NCBI GenBank assembly: GCA_963721005.1
Contig: CAVRHR010000004.1
Span: forward strand, 248,001 to 312,000
DNA: 64,000 nucleotides
Source of the DNA: VAZQ01 sp963721005
GTDB lineage: Bacteria > Pseudomonadota > Alphaproteobacteria > Rhizobiales > Xanthobacteraceae
Direction of reading: 5' to 3'
Below the pieces are notes generated by a model, which made no database searches, was not told the origin of the DNA, and saw only the letters and a program-made list of their open reading frames with translations. This document shows, piece after piece, positions 37,039 through 49,375 of this stretch; within the stretch, counting starts at the first letter, position 1, and each line of letters starts with the position of its first letter. Position numbers and translations under genes: made by a program.

Positions 37039-37638
37039 ATGACCAGCCAGCCGTCCAGTCCGCCGCCCCAGAAGCGCAAGCTCAATCCGACCCTCAAGCT
37101 CTTGCTCGACCTCGGGCCGCTGCTGGTGTTCTTCGCCGCCAATTCGCGCTTCGGCATCTTTGCCGCCACCGGCGCCTTCATGGCGGCCATCGTGCTCGCG
37201 CTCGCGATCGCCTATGCGCTGACCCGGCATCTGCCGATCATGCCGCTGGTCACCGCCGGCGTGGTGCTGGTGTTCGGCACCCTCACCTTGGTGCTGCACG
37301 ACGAGCTGTTCATCAAGGTCAAGCCGACCATCATCTATGTGCTGTTCGGTGGCGTGCTGCTGGTCGGGCTCGCCTTCGGCAAGTCGCTGCTCGGGGTGGT
37401 GTTCGATTCGGTGTTCCATCTGACCGAGGAAGGCTGGCGCAAGCTCACCTTACGCTGGGCGCTGTTCTTTTTGGCACTGGCGGTGCTCAACGAGATCGTC
37501 TGGCGCACCCAGACCACGGATGTCTGGGTCAGCTTCAAGGTCTTCGGCGTGGTGCCGCTGACCTTCCTGTTCGCCGCCTTGCAGTATCCGCTGCTGACCA
37601 AATACGCCGCTCCTGAAGCGGAGCCGGCGATCGAATAA
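37039..37638 (+). CDS. yciB: Inner-membrane septation protein YciB/IspZ
   Basis: 199 residues, about five to six membrane spans. Family blocks LKLLLDLGPLLVFFAANSRF, DELFIKVKPTIIYVLFGGVL and VLNEIVWRTQTTDVWVSFKV are present. Involved in cell-envelope organisation and septation; the biochemical role is unclear. The Pro-rich N-terminal tail (SQPSSPPPQKRK) is cytoplasmic by the positive-inside rule. Ends 8 bases from the convergent dsbE-type gene. Confidence 0.94.
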   Translation: MTSQPSSPPPQKRKLNPTLKLLLDLGPLLVFFAANSRFGIFAATGAFMAAIVLALAIAYALTRHLPIMPLVTAGVVLVFGTLTLVLHDELFIKVKPTIIYVLFGGVLLVGLAFGKSLLGVVFDSVFHLTEEGWRKLTLRWALFFLALAVLNEIVWRTQTTDVWVSFKVFGVVPLTFLFAALQYPLLTKYAAPEAEPAIE

Positions 37639-37646
37639 GCCGCCGC

Positions 37647-38240
37647 TCAACCGCCGGCCGCGATCGCCTTCTCGATCTCGGGCTTGAGCACGGTGTCGAG
37701 ATTGTCCGGCGTGATCGGACCGATCAGCTTGAACGCGATGCGGGCGTCGCGGCCCACCACGAAGGTTTCTGGCACCCCGTAGACCCCCCACTCGATGGCG
37801 GCGCGGCCGTTCTCGTCGGCCCCGTTGGCCGCATAGGGATCGCCGTAGCGGCCGAGGAAACGCCGCGCATTGTCCGGCTGGTCCTTGTAGTTGATGCCGA
37901 CCACCCGGATGCGCTTGTCCTGCGCGAGCCGCACCAGGAGCGGCGCCTCGTCGTGGCAGGGCACGCACCAGGATGCCCACACGTTGAGCACCGAGACCCC
38001 GCCCAGGAAGGCGGCCGGATCGAGACCCGGAACCAGGGTGCCGTCGCGCGCCAGGCCGGGCAGCGGCGGCAAGGTGGTCTGCGGCGCCGGCCGCCCGATC
38101 AGCGCAGAGGGAATGGCGGAAGGATCGCCGGCATTGAGCCGGATGACGAACAGCAGCGCCAGTCCGAGGAAAGCTACCAGCGGAATAAGCACCACCAACC
38201 GGTGGCGTCCGACCTTTGCGGTATCGTCAGCTGCAGCCAC
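37647..38240 (-). CDS. ccmG: Cytochrome c biogenesis thiol:disulfide protein (DsbE/CcmG/CycY)
   Basis: 197 residues: one N-terminal anchor (LVVLIPLVAFLGLALLFVIR), then a periplasmic thioredoxin fold with active site WCVPCHDE (about 112-119). It also has the GVYGVPETFVVG cis-Pro loop typical of CcmG, which reduces apocytochrome c or CcmH during heme attachment. Placed after ccmD on the same strand but separated by a palindromic repeat (38297-38388). Confidence 0.94.
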   Translation of the reverse strand: MAAADDTAKVGRHRLVVLIPLVAFLGLALLFVIRLNAGDPSAIPSALIGRPAPQTTLPPLPGLARDGTLVPGLDPAAFLGGVSVLNVWASWCVPCHDEAPLLVRLAQDKRIRVVGINYKDQPDNARRFLGRYGDPYAANGADENGRAAIEWGVYGVPETFVVGRDARIAFKLIGPITPDNLDTVLKPEIEKAIAAGG

Positions 38241-38296
38241 GTTGAACTACCTCTCCGGGACTTCCGTCCCCGCGGGATTTCCGTCCCCGGTTGTTC

Positions 38297-38388
38297 GAGC
38301 ATGATCCCGAAAAGTGGATACCGGTTTTCGGAAAAAGATCATGCTCATTCGAAAGAATCCAAACTCTGATCCAATTCAGCTGGATCAG
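38297..38388. repeat. Double-hairpin intergenic repeat (GAGCATGATC type)
   Basis: First palindrome 38297-38346: outer arms GAGCATGATC / GATCATGCTC enclosing CCGAAAA...TTTTCGG. Second palindrome 38366-38388: CTGATCCA / TGGATCAG. Elements of this kind recur widely in Bradyrhizobium and relatives (from memory). It separates ccmD from the dsbE-type gene within a same-strand run and could form a strong mRNA structure. Confidence 0.85.
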
Positions 38389-38392
38389 AAGT

Positions 38393-38557
38393 CTAGGCCC
38401 GCTCCGACCGGCGGGTCAGACCGCGCGCCTCCAGGTCGGCGAGCCGCCTCGTCTGCCGCCGATGATCGATCACGATCCAGCCGATCATGCCGGCCACGAT
38501 CAGGCTCGCGAACGCGTAGGAGCCGATGATGAAATCCGCGTGCGGGCCGAGATCCAT
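38393..38557 (-). CDS. ccmD: Heme exporter protein CcmD
   Basis: 54 residues. A single membrane helix (FASLIVAGMIGWIVIDHRRQ) preceded by the conserved GPHADFIIGSYA and followed by a basic tail, the CcmD pattern. It links CcmABC with CcmE. ATG 38557 lies 3 bases past the ccmC stop. Identification rests on the sequence pattern and on position. Confidence 0.9.
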   Translation of the reverse strand: MDLGPHADFIIGSYAFASLIVAGMIGWIVIDHRRQTRRLADLEARGLTRRSERA

Positions 38558-38559
38558 GC

Positions 38560-39294
38560 TCAATGCCCTCCGGCGGCGTCGGCCTGCATCATCATCAGGG
38601 TACGCACGCGCCGCCGCATGATCTCGTTGCGCATGGCGGCGAAGTGCAGGGTGTAGAACAAGAGCGTGAAGGCGATCGCCATGGTGAGGAGCGGCAGCAG
38701 CAGGGAAGGATCGATGGTCGAGCCGCCGACCCGGAACACCGAGGCCGGCTGATGCAACGTGTTCCACCAGTCGACCGAGAACTTGATGATCGGCAGATCG
38801 AGCGCGCCCACCAGGGTCAGGATCGCGGCGGCGCGGGCGGCGCGGCCCGGATCATCGATGGTGCGCCACAGCGCGATCACCCCGAGATACATCAGGAACA
38901 GCACCAGCTCGGAGGTCAGCCGCGCGTCCCATACCCAATAGGTGCCCCACATCGGGCGGCCCCACAGCGAGCCGGTGACCAAGCACAGAAGGGTGAAGGC
39001 GGCGCCGAGCGGAGCCGCGGTCTTGGCGGCCACGTCGGCCAGCGGATGACGCCACACCAAGGTGCCGAGCGCCGCCAGGCTCATCACCCCCCAGGCCATC
39101 ATGCCGAGCCAGGCGGCCGGCACGTGGATGAACATGATCTTGACGGTGGCGCCCTGCTGATAGTCGTCCGGCGCGAGATAGGCCTGGGTCAGCCCGACCC
39201 CGAATGCCACCACGGTGGCGGCGATGAGCCACGGCAGGAGGCTGCCGGAAAGCGCACGAAAGCGCGTCGGATTGGCGAGATCGATCAGGGCCAT
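38560..39294 (-). CDS. ccmC: Heme exporter/lyase protein CcmC
   Basis: 244 residues, six membrane spans. The tryptophan-rich heme-handling motif GTYWVWDARLTSELVLF (about 110-126) and flanking His residues (in VWRHPLAD and WNTLHQP) are present. It loads heme onto CcmE in the periplasm. Gene order ccmA-ccmB-ccmC-ccmD-dsbE on one strand is the alphaproteobacterial arrangement. Confidence 0.95.
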   Translation of the reverse strand: MALIDLANPTRFRALSGSLLPWLIAATVVAFGVGLTQAYLAPDDYQQGATVKIMFIHVPAAWLGMMAWGVMSLAALGTLVWRHPLADVAAKTAAPLGAAFTLLCLVTGSLWGRPMWGTYWVWDARLTSELVLFLMYLGVIALWRTIDDPGRAARAAAILTLVGALDLPIIKFSVDWWNTLHQPASVFRVGGSTIDPSLLLPLLTMAIAFTLLFYTLHFAAMRNEIMRRRVRTLMMMQADAAGGH

Positions 39295-39379
39295 GGCGGG
39301 CTGTTCCCGGGTTGCGAGCCTATCGGAATGTGCTTTCGGGGCCGGTGTGTCAACAGCATGGCTTGGGGTTCGCGGTCCA

Positions 39380-40048
39380 TCAATCCATGGCGTGTCGTAG
39401 CGCCGCAGCGGCCGCGAAGGTGCCGATCACCATGCTCATCAGCGCCAGCCCGCACAGGATGCTGAACGGCGTTCCGAACCGTACCGGGCCCACGATAGCG
39501 GCATTCGAGGCCGCCACCCCGAAGATCAGCACCGGGATCGTCAAAGGCAAGACCAGAACCGCCACCAACAGGCCGCCGCGGCGCAGCGCCACCGTGATGG
39601 CGGCGCCGATCAGCCCGATGAAGGTCAGGGCCGGAGTCCCGACCAGCAAAGTAAGCGCCACCGCGCCGGTCGCCGGCGGCTCGAGATTGAGCAGCAATCC
39701 GAGCAGCGGGGTCGCGATCACCAAGGGCAGCCCGGTGGTCAGCCAATGGGCTACCGCTTTGACGGCGACCGTGAGCTCGAGCGCCACCCGGGAGGTCAAG
39801 ATGAGGTCGAGCGAGCCGTCCTCGTGATCGATCGCCAGCAGGCGGTCGAGGGTGAGGAGGCTGGCGAGCAGCGCGCCGATCCAGAGAATGGCCGGGCCGA
39901 CCCGCGCCAGCAGCGCCAGATCCGGCCCCATGGCGAACGGCACCAGGGTGACCACGATCAGAAAGAACAGCACGCCGATCAAGGCACCGCCGCCGACCCG
40001 CGTGGCGAGCCGGATGTCGCGCCAGAACAAGGCGGAAAGCGCGCTCAT
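39380..40048 (-). CDS. ccmB: Heme exporter protein CcmB
   Basis: 222 residues, six predicted membrane spans, membrane subunit of the CcmAB ABC transporter that releases holo-CcmE. Typical opening SALFWRDIRLATRVGGGALI and inner block TSRVALELTVAVKAVAHWL. Start overlaps the ccmA stop (ATGA). 85 bases separate it from ccmC. Confidence 0.94.
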   Translation of the reverse strand: MSALSALFWRDIRLATRVGGGALIGVLFFLIVVTLVPFAMGPDLALLARVGPAILWIGALLASLLTLDRLLAIDHEDGSLDLILTSRVALELTVAVKAVAHWLTTGLPLVIATPLLGLLLNLEPPATGAVALTLLVGTPALTFIGLIGAAITVALRRGGLLVAVLVLPLTIPVLIFGVAASNAAIVGPVRFGTPFSILCGLALMSMVIGTFAAAAALRHAMD

Positions 40049-40650
40049 GGCGGGGCTCCCAATCGCAGCTCCCGGGCAGCTTCGAGCCCGATCGGCCCAT
40101 GGGCGGCCGCCACGATGAGCCCGCCCGTCGCGAGGTGCCGGCTCATGAAGGCGGCGAGCCGGGCCTGGGCGGAGGTGTCGAGCGCGGTGGTCGGCTCGTC
40201 GAGCAGCCAGATCGGCCGCTTGACGGCGATCAGCCGGGCGATCGAGAGCCGTCGGCGCTGGCCGGCCGACAGATAGGCGGCCGGGAGGTGGGCGATGCCC
40301 TCGAGCCCGACCGCCGCCAGCGCCTCGGCCAGCTCCCCGGCGCGGCCGCCCAGGTAACGCGACCAGAACGTGAGGTTCTCCTCGACCGTGAGCGATGGCT
40401 TGAGGGCGTCCTGGTGGCCGAGATAATGGGCCTGCTCCGCGATGGTGAGCTCCGGATCGCCGCCCTCGAGCGAAAGTGCCCCGCCGGCGCGTGCCACCAG
40501 GCCGGCCAGCAGGCGCAGCAGCGAGGATTTGCCCACCCCGTTAGGCCCCAGCACCACCAGGGCTTCGCCGGCCGCGACCGCAAAGCTCAGGGCCGCAAAC
40601 ACCTGGCGGCCGCCCCGGAAGCAGGCGAGATCCGACCCCAAAAGGCGCAT
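40045..40650 (-). CDS. ccmA: Heme exporter ATP-binding protein CcmA
   Basis: 201 residues from ATG 40650. ABC ATPase: Walker A LGPNGVGKSSLLRL, Q-loop region GHQDALKP, signature LSAGQRRRLSIARL, Walker B PIWLLDEPTT. The short length without a C-terminal extension fits CcmA. In-frame codons up to 40728 lack conservation. Head of the ccm operon; divergent from acnA with 273 bases between. Confidence 0.95.
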   Translation of the reverse strand: MRLLGSDLACFRGGRQVFAALSFAVAAGEALVVLGPNGVGKSSLLRLLAGLVARAGGALSLEGGDPELTIAEQAHYLGHQDALKPSLTVEENLTFWSRYLGGRAGELAEALAAVGLEGIAHLPAAYLSAGQRRRLSIARLIAVKRPIWLLDEPTTALDTSAQARLAAFMSRHLATGGLIVAAAHGPIGLEAARELRLGAPP

Positions 40651-40923
40651 TTGAGAAGGCCCCCGCCGCCCAACTCTCGTCCGGGCGGTCTTCCCGGGAG
40701 CCCTCCTGGACCCCGATCTGCCCGCCAAGACATCGACAACTGTTGATTATCTGGAACAGCGGAAAAAAAGAACTTATAAGCCAGAACCATCCGGGCTTAT
40801 TTTGGCGCAACCCTCGCGGAGATCGCGGCCGGCGATTGAAGGGGCGTGCTGGTATCATGGTGCGGCGCCACAGGGCGTGGCGCCAGGACGGCTTCAAACC
40901 GGTCGGATGGGGGATCAACGAAA

Positions 40924-43632
<2,709 letters not shown>

Positions 43633-43744
43633 AACCCGCTCCCTCACCTCGAAGTGAGTGGCGGGTGAACGGCGGTGCGACTATCAATCTCGGCGGTCGG
43701 TGGGCGTTCATGGGAATCTCACCGATGCCGGAGCTGGCGCGATC

Positions 43745-43795
43745 GCGGACAGTGGCCGCGGAAGTGGCCGCGGACAGTGTTCGCGGACATCGATC
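43745..43795. repeat. Tandem repeat, four units of about 13 bp
   Basis: Units GCGGACAGTGGCC, GCGGAAGTGGCC, GCGGACAGTGTTC and GCGGACATCGATC run head to tail. It lies in the 289-base gap between acnA and the DUF1223 gene, which otherwise shows no gene. Confidence 0.7.
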
Positions 43796-43921
43796 GTGGG
43801 CGTGATCGCTGACGGTCCCGGGGAGGGCGTACCAGGATTTCGCTGGGGTTTCTCATAAGTCGGCCCGGTCGCGGCGAGCCTTCGCCGTGCAACCGGGTCG
43901 GGAGGCCGGGAGGGTCGCCAG

Positions 43922-44656
<735 letters not shown>

Positions 44657-44695
44657 TCGTGTCCTTCAACCAAAGTTGAAAAGGTCGGTTCGTTC

Positions 44696-44769
44696 GTAGG
44701 GGCGACCCTTGTGGTCGCCCGTCGGGCCAATCCGGCGGCGAGCAGGGCGGGCACAAGGCCCGCCCCTAC
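44696..44769. repeat. 74-bp palindromic repeat, GTAGGGGCG family, copy 2
   Basis: Terminal arms GTAGGGGCG / CGCCCCTAC at 44696-44704 and 44761-44769. Inner hairpins GGGCGACC...GGTCGCCC and GGGCGGGC...GCCCGCCC. Same family as 35144-35206 with a longer centre. Located 40 bases after the DUF1223 stop. Confidence 0.85.
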
Positions 44770-45219
44770 CCACAACGCCATTCTCCTCGAATTCGTTGAC
44801 GCTCCGACGAGGCAAATCACGGCGACACTCCGTGAGAGCATCGACGATCGCGAACGGTCGCAAAAAAGAAAATGCCGGCGCTACGGCCGGCCGAAAACAA
44901 TTCTGATTCAAAGATCGAAGCGATGCTCTCAGGCCCGATCCGCTCCAAACCCCGGGGGGCTGGGGGCTGAAGAATCCGGGTGCTCGGAGGCAGACCGGGC
45001 CCTGAGGCAACAGTGTTTTGTCTCGCATCCCAGCTTGGCGCGCGCTTGTCCGAATTCGGGCAGCAATATGATGTTGTTGAAGAATTCGTGAGACTCGACG
45101 GTACCCTGGGCGGGCCTCGATCGTGCCCGCGGCAGCGATGTCGATGCTGCCTCTTGCCCATGCGCCCGTACGGCGCGATCATCTGTCAAACCACGGTCAT
45201 ACTCGGAAGGAGGCGCCGC
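44770..45219. other. Intergenic stretch without recognisable gene
   Basis: 450 bases between the repeat and the DUF2794 gene. Open frames here on both strands lack conserved composition or ribosome sites. Sequence is less G+C-rich than the flanks. It probably holds the promoter of the DUF2794 gene, but I could not assign -35/-10 boxes. Confidence 0.5.
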
Positions 45220-45681
45220 ATGAGTCTCGGTCCAGGCGACAGCGAACCCAGCCAGTCCCGCGGGGGCTTGGTGGCGGTTCCTCCGCCCCTCGCTCCCGCC
45301 GGCAAGGCCGCCGCCACGGCAGGCCAAGCTCCTTTAGGTCATATCAATTCGAGCCAGATCACTTCGAGCCAAGCTTCTTCGAGCCAGGTCACTTTCGACC
45401 GCTCCGAGCTCAACCGCCTGTTCGGGCTCTATGGCCGCAAGGTCGCGGCCGGCGAGTGGCGCGACTACGCCATCGATTTCCTGAAGGACCGTGCGGTGTT
45501 CTCGGTGTTCCGCCGCGCCTGCGAGGTGCCGCTGTACCGCATCGAGAAGAATCCGAAGCTCGCGCGCCGGCAGGGCACCTATAGCGTGATCTCGTCGACC
45601 GGCCTCATCGTGCGCCGCGGCCAGGAGCTCGATCGGGTGCTGCGCGCCATCGACAAATCCCTGAGCGTGGTCGCCGGCTGA
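45220..45681 (+). CDS. DUF2794 family protein
   Basis: 153 residues from ATG 45220, with AGGAGG 7 bases upstream. The conserved core begins at VTFDRSELNRLFGLYGRKVA and runs through EWRDYAIDFLKDRAVFSVFR, YRIEKNPKLARRQGTYSVIS and LDRVLRAIDKSLSVV. The first 65 residues are a low-complexity linker with three 15-base repeats (45346-45390) encoding NSSQI-TSSQA-SSSQV. Small alphaproteobacterial family of unknown role. Confidence 0.88.
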   Translation: MSLGPGDSEPSQSRGGLVAVPPPLAPAGKAAATAGQAPLGHINSSQITSSQASSSQVTFDRSELNRLFGLYGRKVAAGEWRDYAIDFLKDRAVFSVFRRACEVPLYRIEKNPKLARRQGTYSVISSTGLIVRRGQELDRVLRAIDKSLSVVAG

Positions 45682-45707
45682 TCGCCGCCGTCGCGGTGGC
45701 CAAGCCT

Positions 45708-45745
45708 TTAAAACGACTGCGCCCCGGCTATTGGCCGGGGCGCAG
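45708..45745 (-). terminator. Terminator between convergent DUF2794 and BI-1 genes
   Basis: 12-bp stem CTGCGCCCCGGC / GCCGGGGCGCAG (45717-45728, 45734-45745) with a 5-base loop. On the minus strand it is followed by TCGTTTTAAA, 24 bases past the BI-1 stop. It may also weakly stop plus-strand transcripts. Confidence 0.8.
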
Positions 45746-45769
45746 CAACGTCAGAAGTGTTCTGCTGGC

Positions 45770-46534
45770 TCAGCGCCGATCGCCCATGAAGCGCAGGAGG
45801 AACAGGAACAAGTTGATGAAGTCGAGATAGAGCCGCAACGCGCCCATCACGGCTTTGCGGCCGGCGGCCGTGCCGTCGTCCATGGCACTGTACATTTCCT
45901 TGACCTGCTGGGTGTCATAGGCGGTGAGCCCGGCGAAGATCAGGACCCCGACGACGGAGATCACGAATGTCAGCCCGGGGCTCGGGAAGAACGCGGCCAC
46001 TAGGCTCGCGAGGATCAGGCCGAACAGCCCCATGATCAGGAACGAGCCGATCGGCGAAAGGTCGCGTTGCGTGGTGTAGCCGTACAGGCTCAAGGCGCCG
46101 AACGATGCCGCCGAGATGAAGAACACCCGGGTGATCGAGGCGCCGGTGTAGGTCAGGAACACCGTCGACAGCAGCAGACCAAGGGCTCCCGCATAGACCA
46201 TGAACAAGGTCAGGGCGGTGGCGGGCTGCAGACGCTGGATGCGGAAGCTGATGAACATCACCAGCCCGAACGTTCCCAGCATCAGGACGATTGCCGCCGG
46301 CCCGCCGTAGACGGCCTGGCCGAACGGCGTCAGCCCGACGATGTTGCCGGCCGCGTTGGTCACCACGGCCGCCTGGAAGGTGAACCAGGCCACCACGCCG
46401 GTGAGACCGACTCCCATGGCCATGTAGTTGTAAACGCGGATCATGTAGGCGCGCAGGCCGGCATCGATCGCAACGGCCCGGCCCGCGCCGACGCCGCGCG
46501 CCGCCGTCGCGTAGTTCCGGTCGAAATCCGACAT
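45770..46534 (-). CDS. Bax inhibitor-1 / YccA family membrane protein
   Basis: 254 residues, seven membrane spans. Opening AGLRAYMIRVYNYMAMGVGL is the family start; later GALSLYGYTTQRDLSPIGSF and ILIFAGLTAYDTQQVKEMYS with the C-terminal Asp pair region. BI-1 proteins are pH-sensitive calcium leak channels or FtsH-linked membrane proteins; no direct evidence of role here. Followed by a strong terminator. Confidence 0.94.
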   Translation of the reverse strand: MSDFDRNYATAARGVGAGRAVAIDAGLRAYMIRVYNYMAMGVGLTGVVAWFTFQAAVVTNAAGNIVGLTPFGQAVYGGPAAIVLMLGTFGLVMFISFRIQRLQPATALTLFMVYAGALGLLLSTVFLTYTGASITRVFFISAASFGALSLYGYTTQRDLSPIGSFLIMGLFGLILASLVAAFFPSPGLTFVISVVGVLIFAGLTAYDTQQVKEMYSAMDDGTAAGRKAVMGALRLYLDFINLFLFLLRFMGDRR

Positions 46535-46795
46535 TGGAATTCCCTCTCTCTTGTCTCCGGCGCACCAGCCGGATGCCTTGGCGCCGCGCCGGCCTTGCCC
46601 GGTTGGCGCCCGATGCGCGGAATTTAGTGCGGCCGGGACCCGCGCGCCAGATGCTGAGCATGGGAATTGTTAACGCGCCGACAATGCTCCGGCCGCTGGA
46701 TTGCTGGCCCCGGCGGCGATTCTCGTGCGCCCGGCGACGTTACAACGCCGTAACGTGGCGCAAAGGCGCGCGGCCCATGGCCGCACGCCGCGGCT

Positions 46796-49375
46796 TTAGA
46801 GGTTGCGCAGCACCGGCGCCGGCCGCTGCCCCAGCGCTGCGAAGGTGCCCAACAGCCCCAGCAGCACCGTCGCCGCGATGGCGCCGGCGGCGGCCCCGAA
46901 GGCCGGTCCCGGGAGCCAGGCGAACGACAAATTCATTACCCGGGTGAGCACCAAGGCGGCGGCGGCCGATCCGGCCGCGATGCCGAACACCGCGGTCGCG
47001 CCGCCGACCAGGAGATATTCGAGCATATAGGCGCCCAGCAGCCGGCCGCGGCTGGCGCCCAGCACCTTGAGCACCACCGCGTCATGCAGCCGGTTGCGAT
47101 GGCCGGCGGCGAGCGCCCCGCCCAGCACCAGGAGCGCCACCACCAAAGTGAGCGCGGTCGCGCCGCGCAGGCCCAGCACCAGGTTGGTGACCACATGGCC
47201 GACTGCGTCGAGCGCCTCGCGCACCCGCACCGCGGTGACGGCGGGAAAATCGTTCGCCATGGCCTTGAGCAGGGCGATCTCCTGCGCGCTGGTGCTGCCG
47301 TCCGGATAGGTCAGGGTGGCGATGTCGGTATGGGGAGCGCCCTGGAAGCTGCCGGGCGAGAACACCATCACGAAATTGATGCCGAGGCTCTGCCAGTCGA
47401 GTGCCCGCAGATTGGCGATGCGCGCGGTGAGCACGCGCCCCAGCACGTTGACCGTGACGCTATCGCCGAGCCGGAGCCCGAGCCCGTCGGCGACCTTCTT
47501 CTCGAACGAGACCAGCGGGGGTCCCTGATCGTCCGGGGGCCACCATTGCCCCTCCACCACGCGCGAGCCGGCCGGGACCGCGTCCGAGTAGGTGATGCCG
47601 CGATCGCTTTGGAGCACCCAGGCGGCGCTTGCCGCCGGCTTGAGCGCTTCGGCCGGTACGCCGTTCGCCGCTACGATGCGCCCGCGCAGCATCGGCACGC
47701 GCTCCAGCGTGGCGCCGGGTGCATTGCGGCGGATGGCGTCGTCGAACCGGAGCGCATCTGCCGGCGGGATGTCGATGAAGAAGAATGCCGGCGCCCGCTC
47801 CGGCAGCGCCGCCATGAATTGCCGGCGCAGATTGCCGTCGATCTCGACCACGGTGACCAGGAGGGCGAGCCCCAATCCGAGCGACAGCACCACGCTGGTG
47901 GTGAGCGCGCCCGGCCGATACACGTTGGCGATCGCGAGGCGCAGCACGGTCGAGCGTGCGTGCGGCAGGGTGCGTGCGATCCGCATCAGGAGGCCGGCGA
48001 TCAGGCGCAGTGCCACCAGCACCGCGCCGGCCGCCGCCACGAAGATCGCGGCGGTGCGTTGATCGTGGGCGAGCGCCACCGCCAGGCCCACCAGCGCTGC
48101 GGCCACCCCGACGGTCGCCACGACGTAGGAGCGGCGCGGCCAGCCGGTGTCGCCCGCGACCTCGTCGCGGAACAAGCTCGAGACCGGCACGTCCTGGGCG
48201 CGTCCGAGCGGCCACAGCGCAAAGGCGACGGCGGTGAGCACGCCGTAGAGGAGCGCGAGTCCGAGCGCGCCGGCATGCAGCGCGGGCGCGACCGGCAACG
48301 GCAGCACGCTACCGAATCCCCACACGATCAGATACGGCAGCGCCGCCCCGACGGCGAGCCCCGGCAGCGCGCCCAGGCAAGCGAGCCCGATCACTTGGAC
48401 CAGATAGATCGCAAACACCTCGCCGCCGGTCGCACCCACCGATTTCAGGGTCGCGATGACGGTGCGCTTGCGGTCGAGATGATTCTTCACCGCGTTGGCC
48501 ACCCCGACGCCCCCGACCAGCAGCGCGGTCAATCCGACCAGGGTCAGGTATTGGGTGAACCGCTCCACGTCCTGCGCCAGCGACGGCGACGCATTGGTGC
48601 GGGTGCGCACGTCCCAGCCGGCATCCGGGAACGCGCTCGCCGCAGCCGCCACCGCTTGGCTCACATCGGCCTCGCTGGCGCCGGGCGGTAGCTGCAAACG
48701 GTAGTGCCAGCGCACCAGGCTGCCGGGCTGCAGCAGCCCGGTCGCCCGCAACGCCTCCTCGCTGATGAGGAGCCGCGGCCCGAACCCGATGCCGCCTGCG
48801 AGCTTGTCGGGCTCCGAGGCAAGGGCTGCCCGAATCTCGATGGTGGCCTGTCCCACCTTGATGGCGGCGCCTGGCGCGAGATCGAGTCTTGCGAGCAGCG
48901 CCGGATCGGCTGCCGCCCCGAAGGCGCCATTGTGTTCCGCCAGCACGCCGGCGAGCGGCTGCCCCGGCGGATCGAGCACGACCGCGCCATAGAGCGGATA
49001 GGCGCCGTCGACCGCCTTGACCTCAACCAGTGCTCCGCTTCCGGAGCCGTCGCCGGCGCGCGCCATGGCGCGCAAGGTTGCGGCCACCGAGAGCTGCCCC
49101 TGCGCCTCCAGGAATGCGCGCTCGGTTGCGGTCGCCTCGTTGGGGATCAGCGAGAACGAAAGGTCTCCGCCCAGGATCACCCGGCCTTCGCGGGCGATCC
49201 CGGCGGTGAGGCTCGCCGCCACCGAGCCGACGCCCGCGATCGCCATCACGCCGAGCGCGATGCAGAGGATGAACACGTAGAAACCGCTCAGCCCGGCGCG
49301 CAGGTCGCGTGCCGCCAGCCGCAGCGTGAGGGCGAGGCCAGCGACGACGGAGCGGCGGCGGAGATCAGCGGTCAC
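46796..49375 (-). CDS. ABC transporter permease, FtsX-like (YbbP type)
   Basis: 859 residues. Two FtsX-like repeats, each with four spans: spans near 28-50, 268-290, 320-345 and 375-395 in the first half, and 490-510, 735-760, 785-805 and 830-850 in the second; large periplasmic domains between. Block VGVANAVKNHLDRKRTVIAT with VGATGGEVFAIYLVQVIG is the typical coupling region, echoed by HRNRLHDAVVLKVLGASRGR. Pairs with the ATPase gene (ATGA overlap) as a putative lipoprotein/lipid-type exporter. Substrate unknown. Confidence 0.92.
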   Translation of the reverse strand: MTADLRRRSVVAGLALTLRLAARDLRAGLSGFYVFILCIALGVMAIAGVGSVAASLTAGIAREGRVILGGDLSFSLIPNEATATERAFLEAQGQLSVAATLRAMARAGDGSGSGALVEVKAVDGAYPLYGAVVLDPPGQPLAGVLAEHNGAFGAAADPALLARLDLAPGAAIKVGQATIEIRAALASEPDKLAGGIGFGPRLLISEEALRATGLLQPGSLVRWHYRLQLPPGASEADVSQAVAAAASAFPDAGWDVRTRTNASPSLAQDVERFTQYLTLVGLTALLVGGVGVANAVKNHLDRKRTVIATLKSVGATGGEVFAIYLVQVIGLACLGALPGLAVGAALPYLIVWGFGSVLPLPVAPALHAGALGLALLYGVLTAVAFALWPLGRAQDVPVSSLFRDEVAGDTGWPRRSYVVATVGVAAALVGLAVALAHDQRTAAIFVAAAGAVLVALRLIAGLLMRIARTLPHARSTVLRLAIANVYRPGALTTSVVLSLGLGLALLVTVVEIDGNLRRQFMAALPERAPAFFFIDIPPADALRFDDAIRRNAPGATLERVPMLRGRIVAANGVPAEALKPAASAAWVLQSDRGITYSDAVPAGSRVVEGQWWPPDDQGPPLVSFEKKVADGLGLRLGDSVTVNVLGRVLTARIANLRALDWQSLGINFVMVFSPGSFQGAPHTDIATLTYPDGSTSAQEIALLKAMANDFPAVTAVRVREALDAVGHVVTNLVLGLRGATALTLVVALLVLGGALAAGHRNRLHDAVVLKVLGASRGRLLGAYMLEYLLVGGATAVFGIAAGSAAAALVLTRVMNLSFAWLPGPAFGAAAGAIAATVLLGLLGTFAALGQRPAPVLRNL

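Noticed and set aside
44666..45028. Minus-strand open frame ending in a KGRPYE-like peptide
   Set aside because: Part is translation of the GTAGGGGCG palindromic repeat; no ribosome site or domain.
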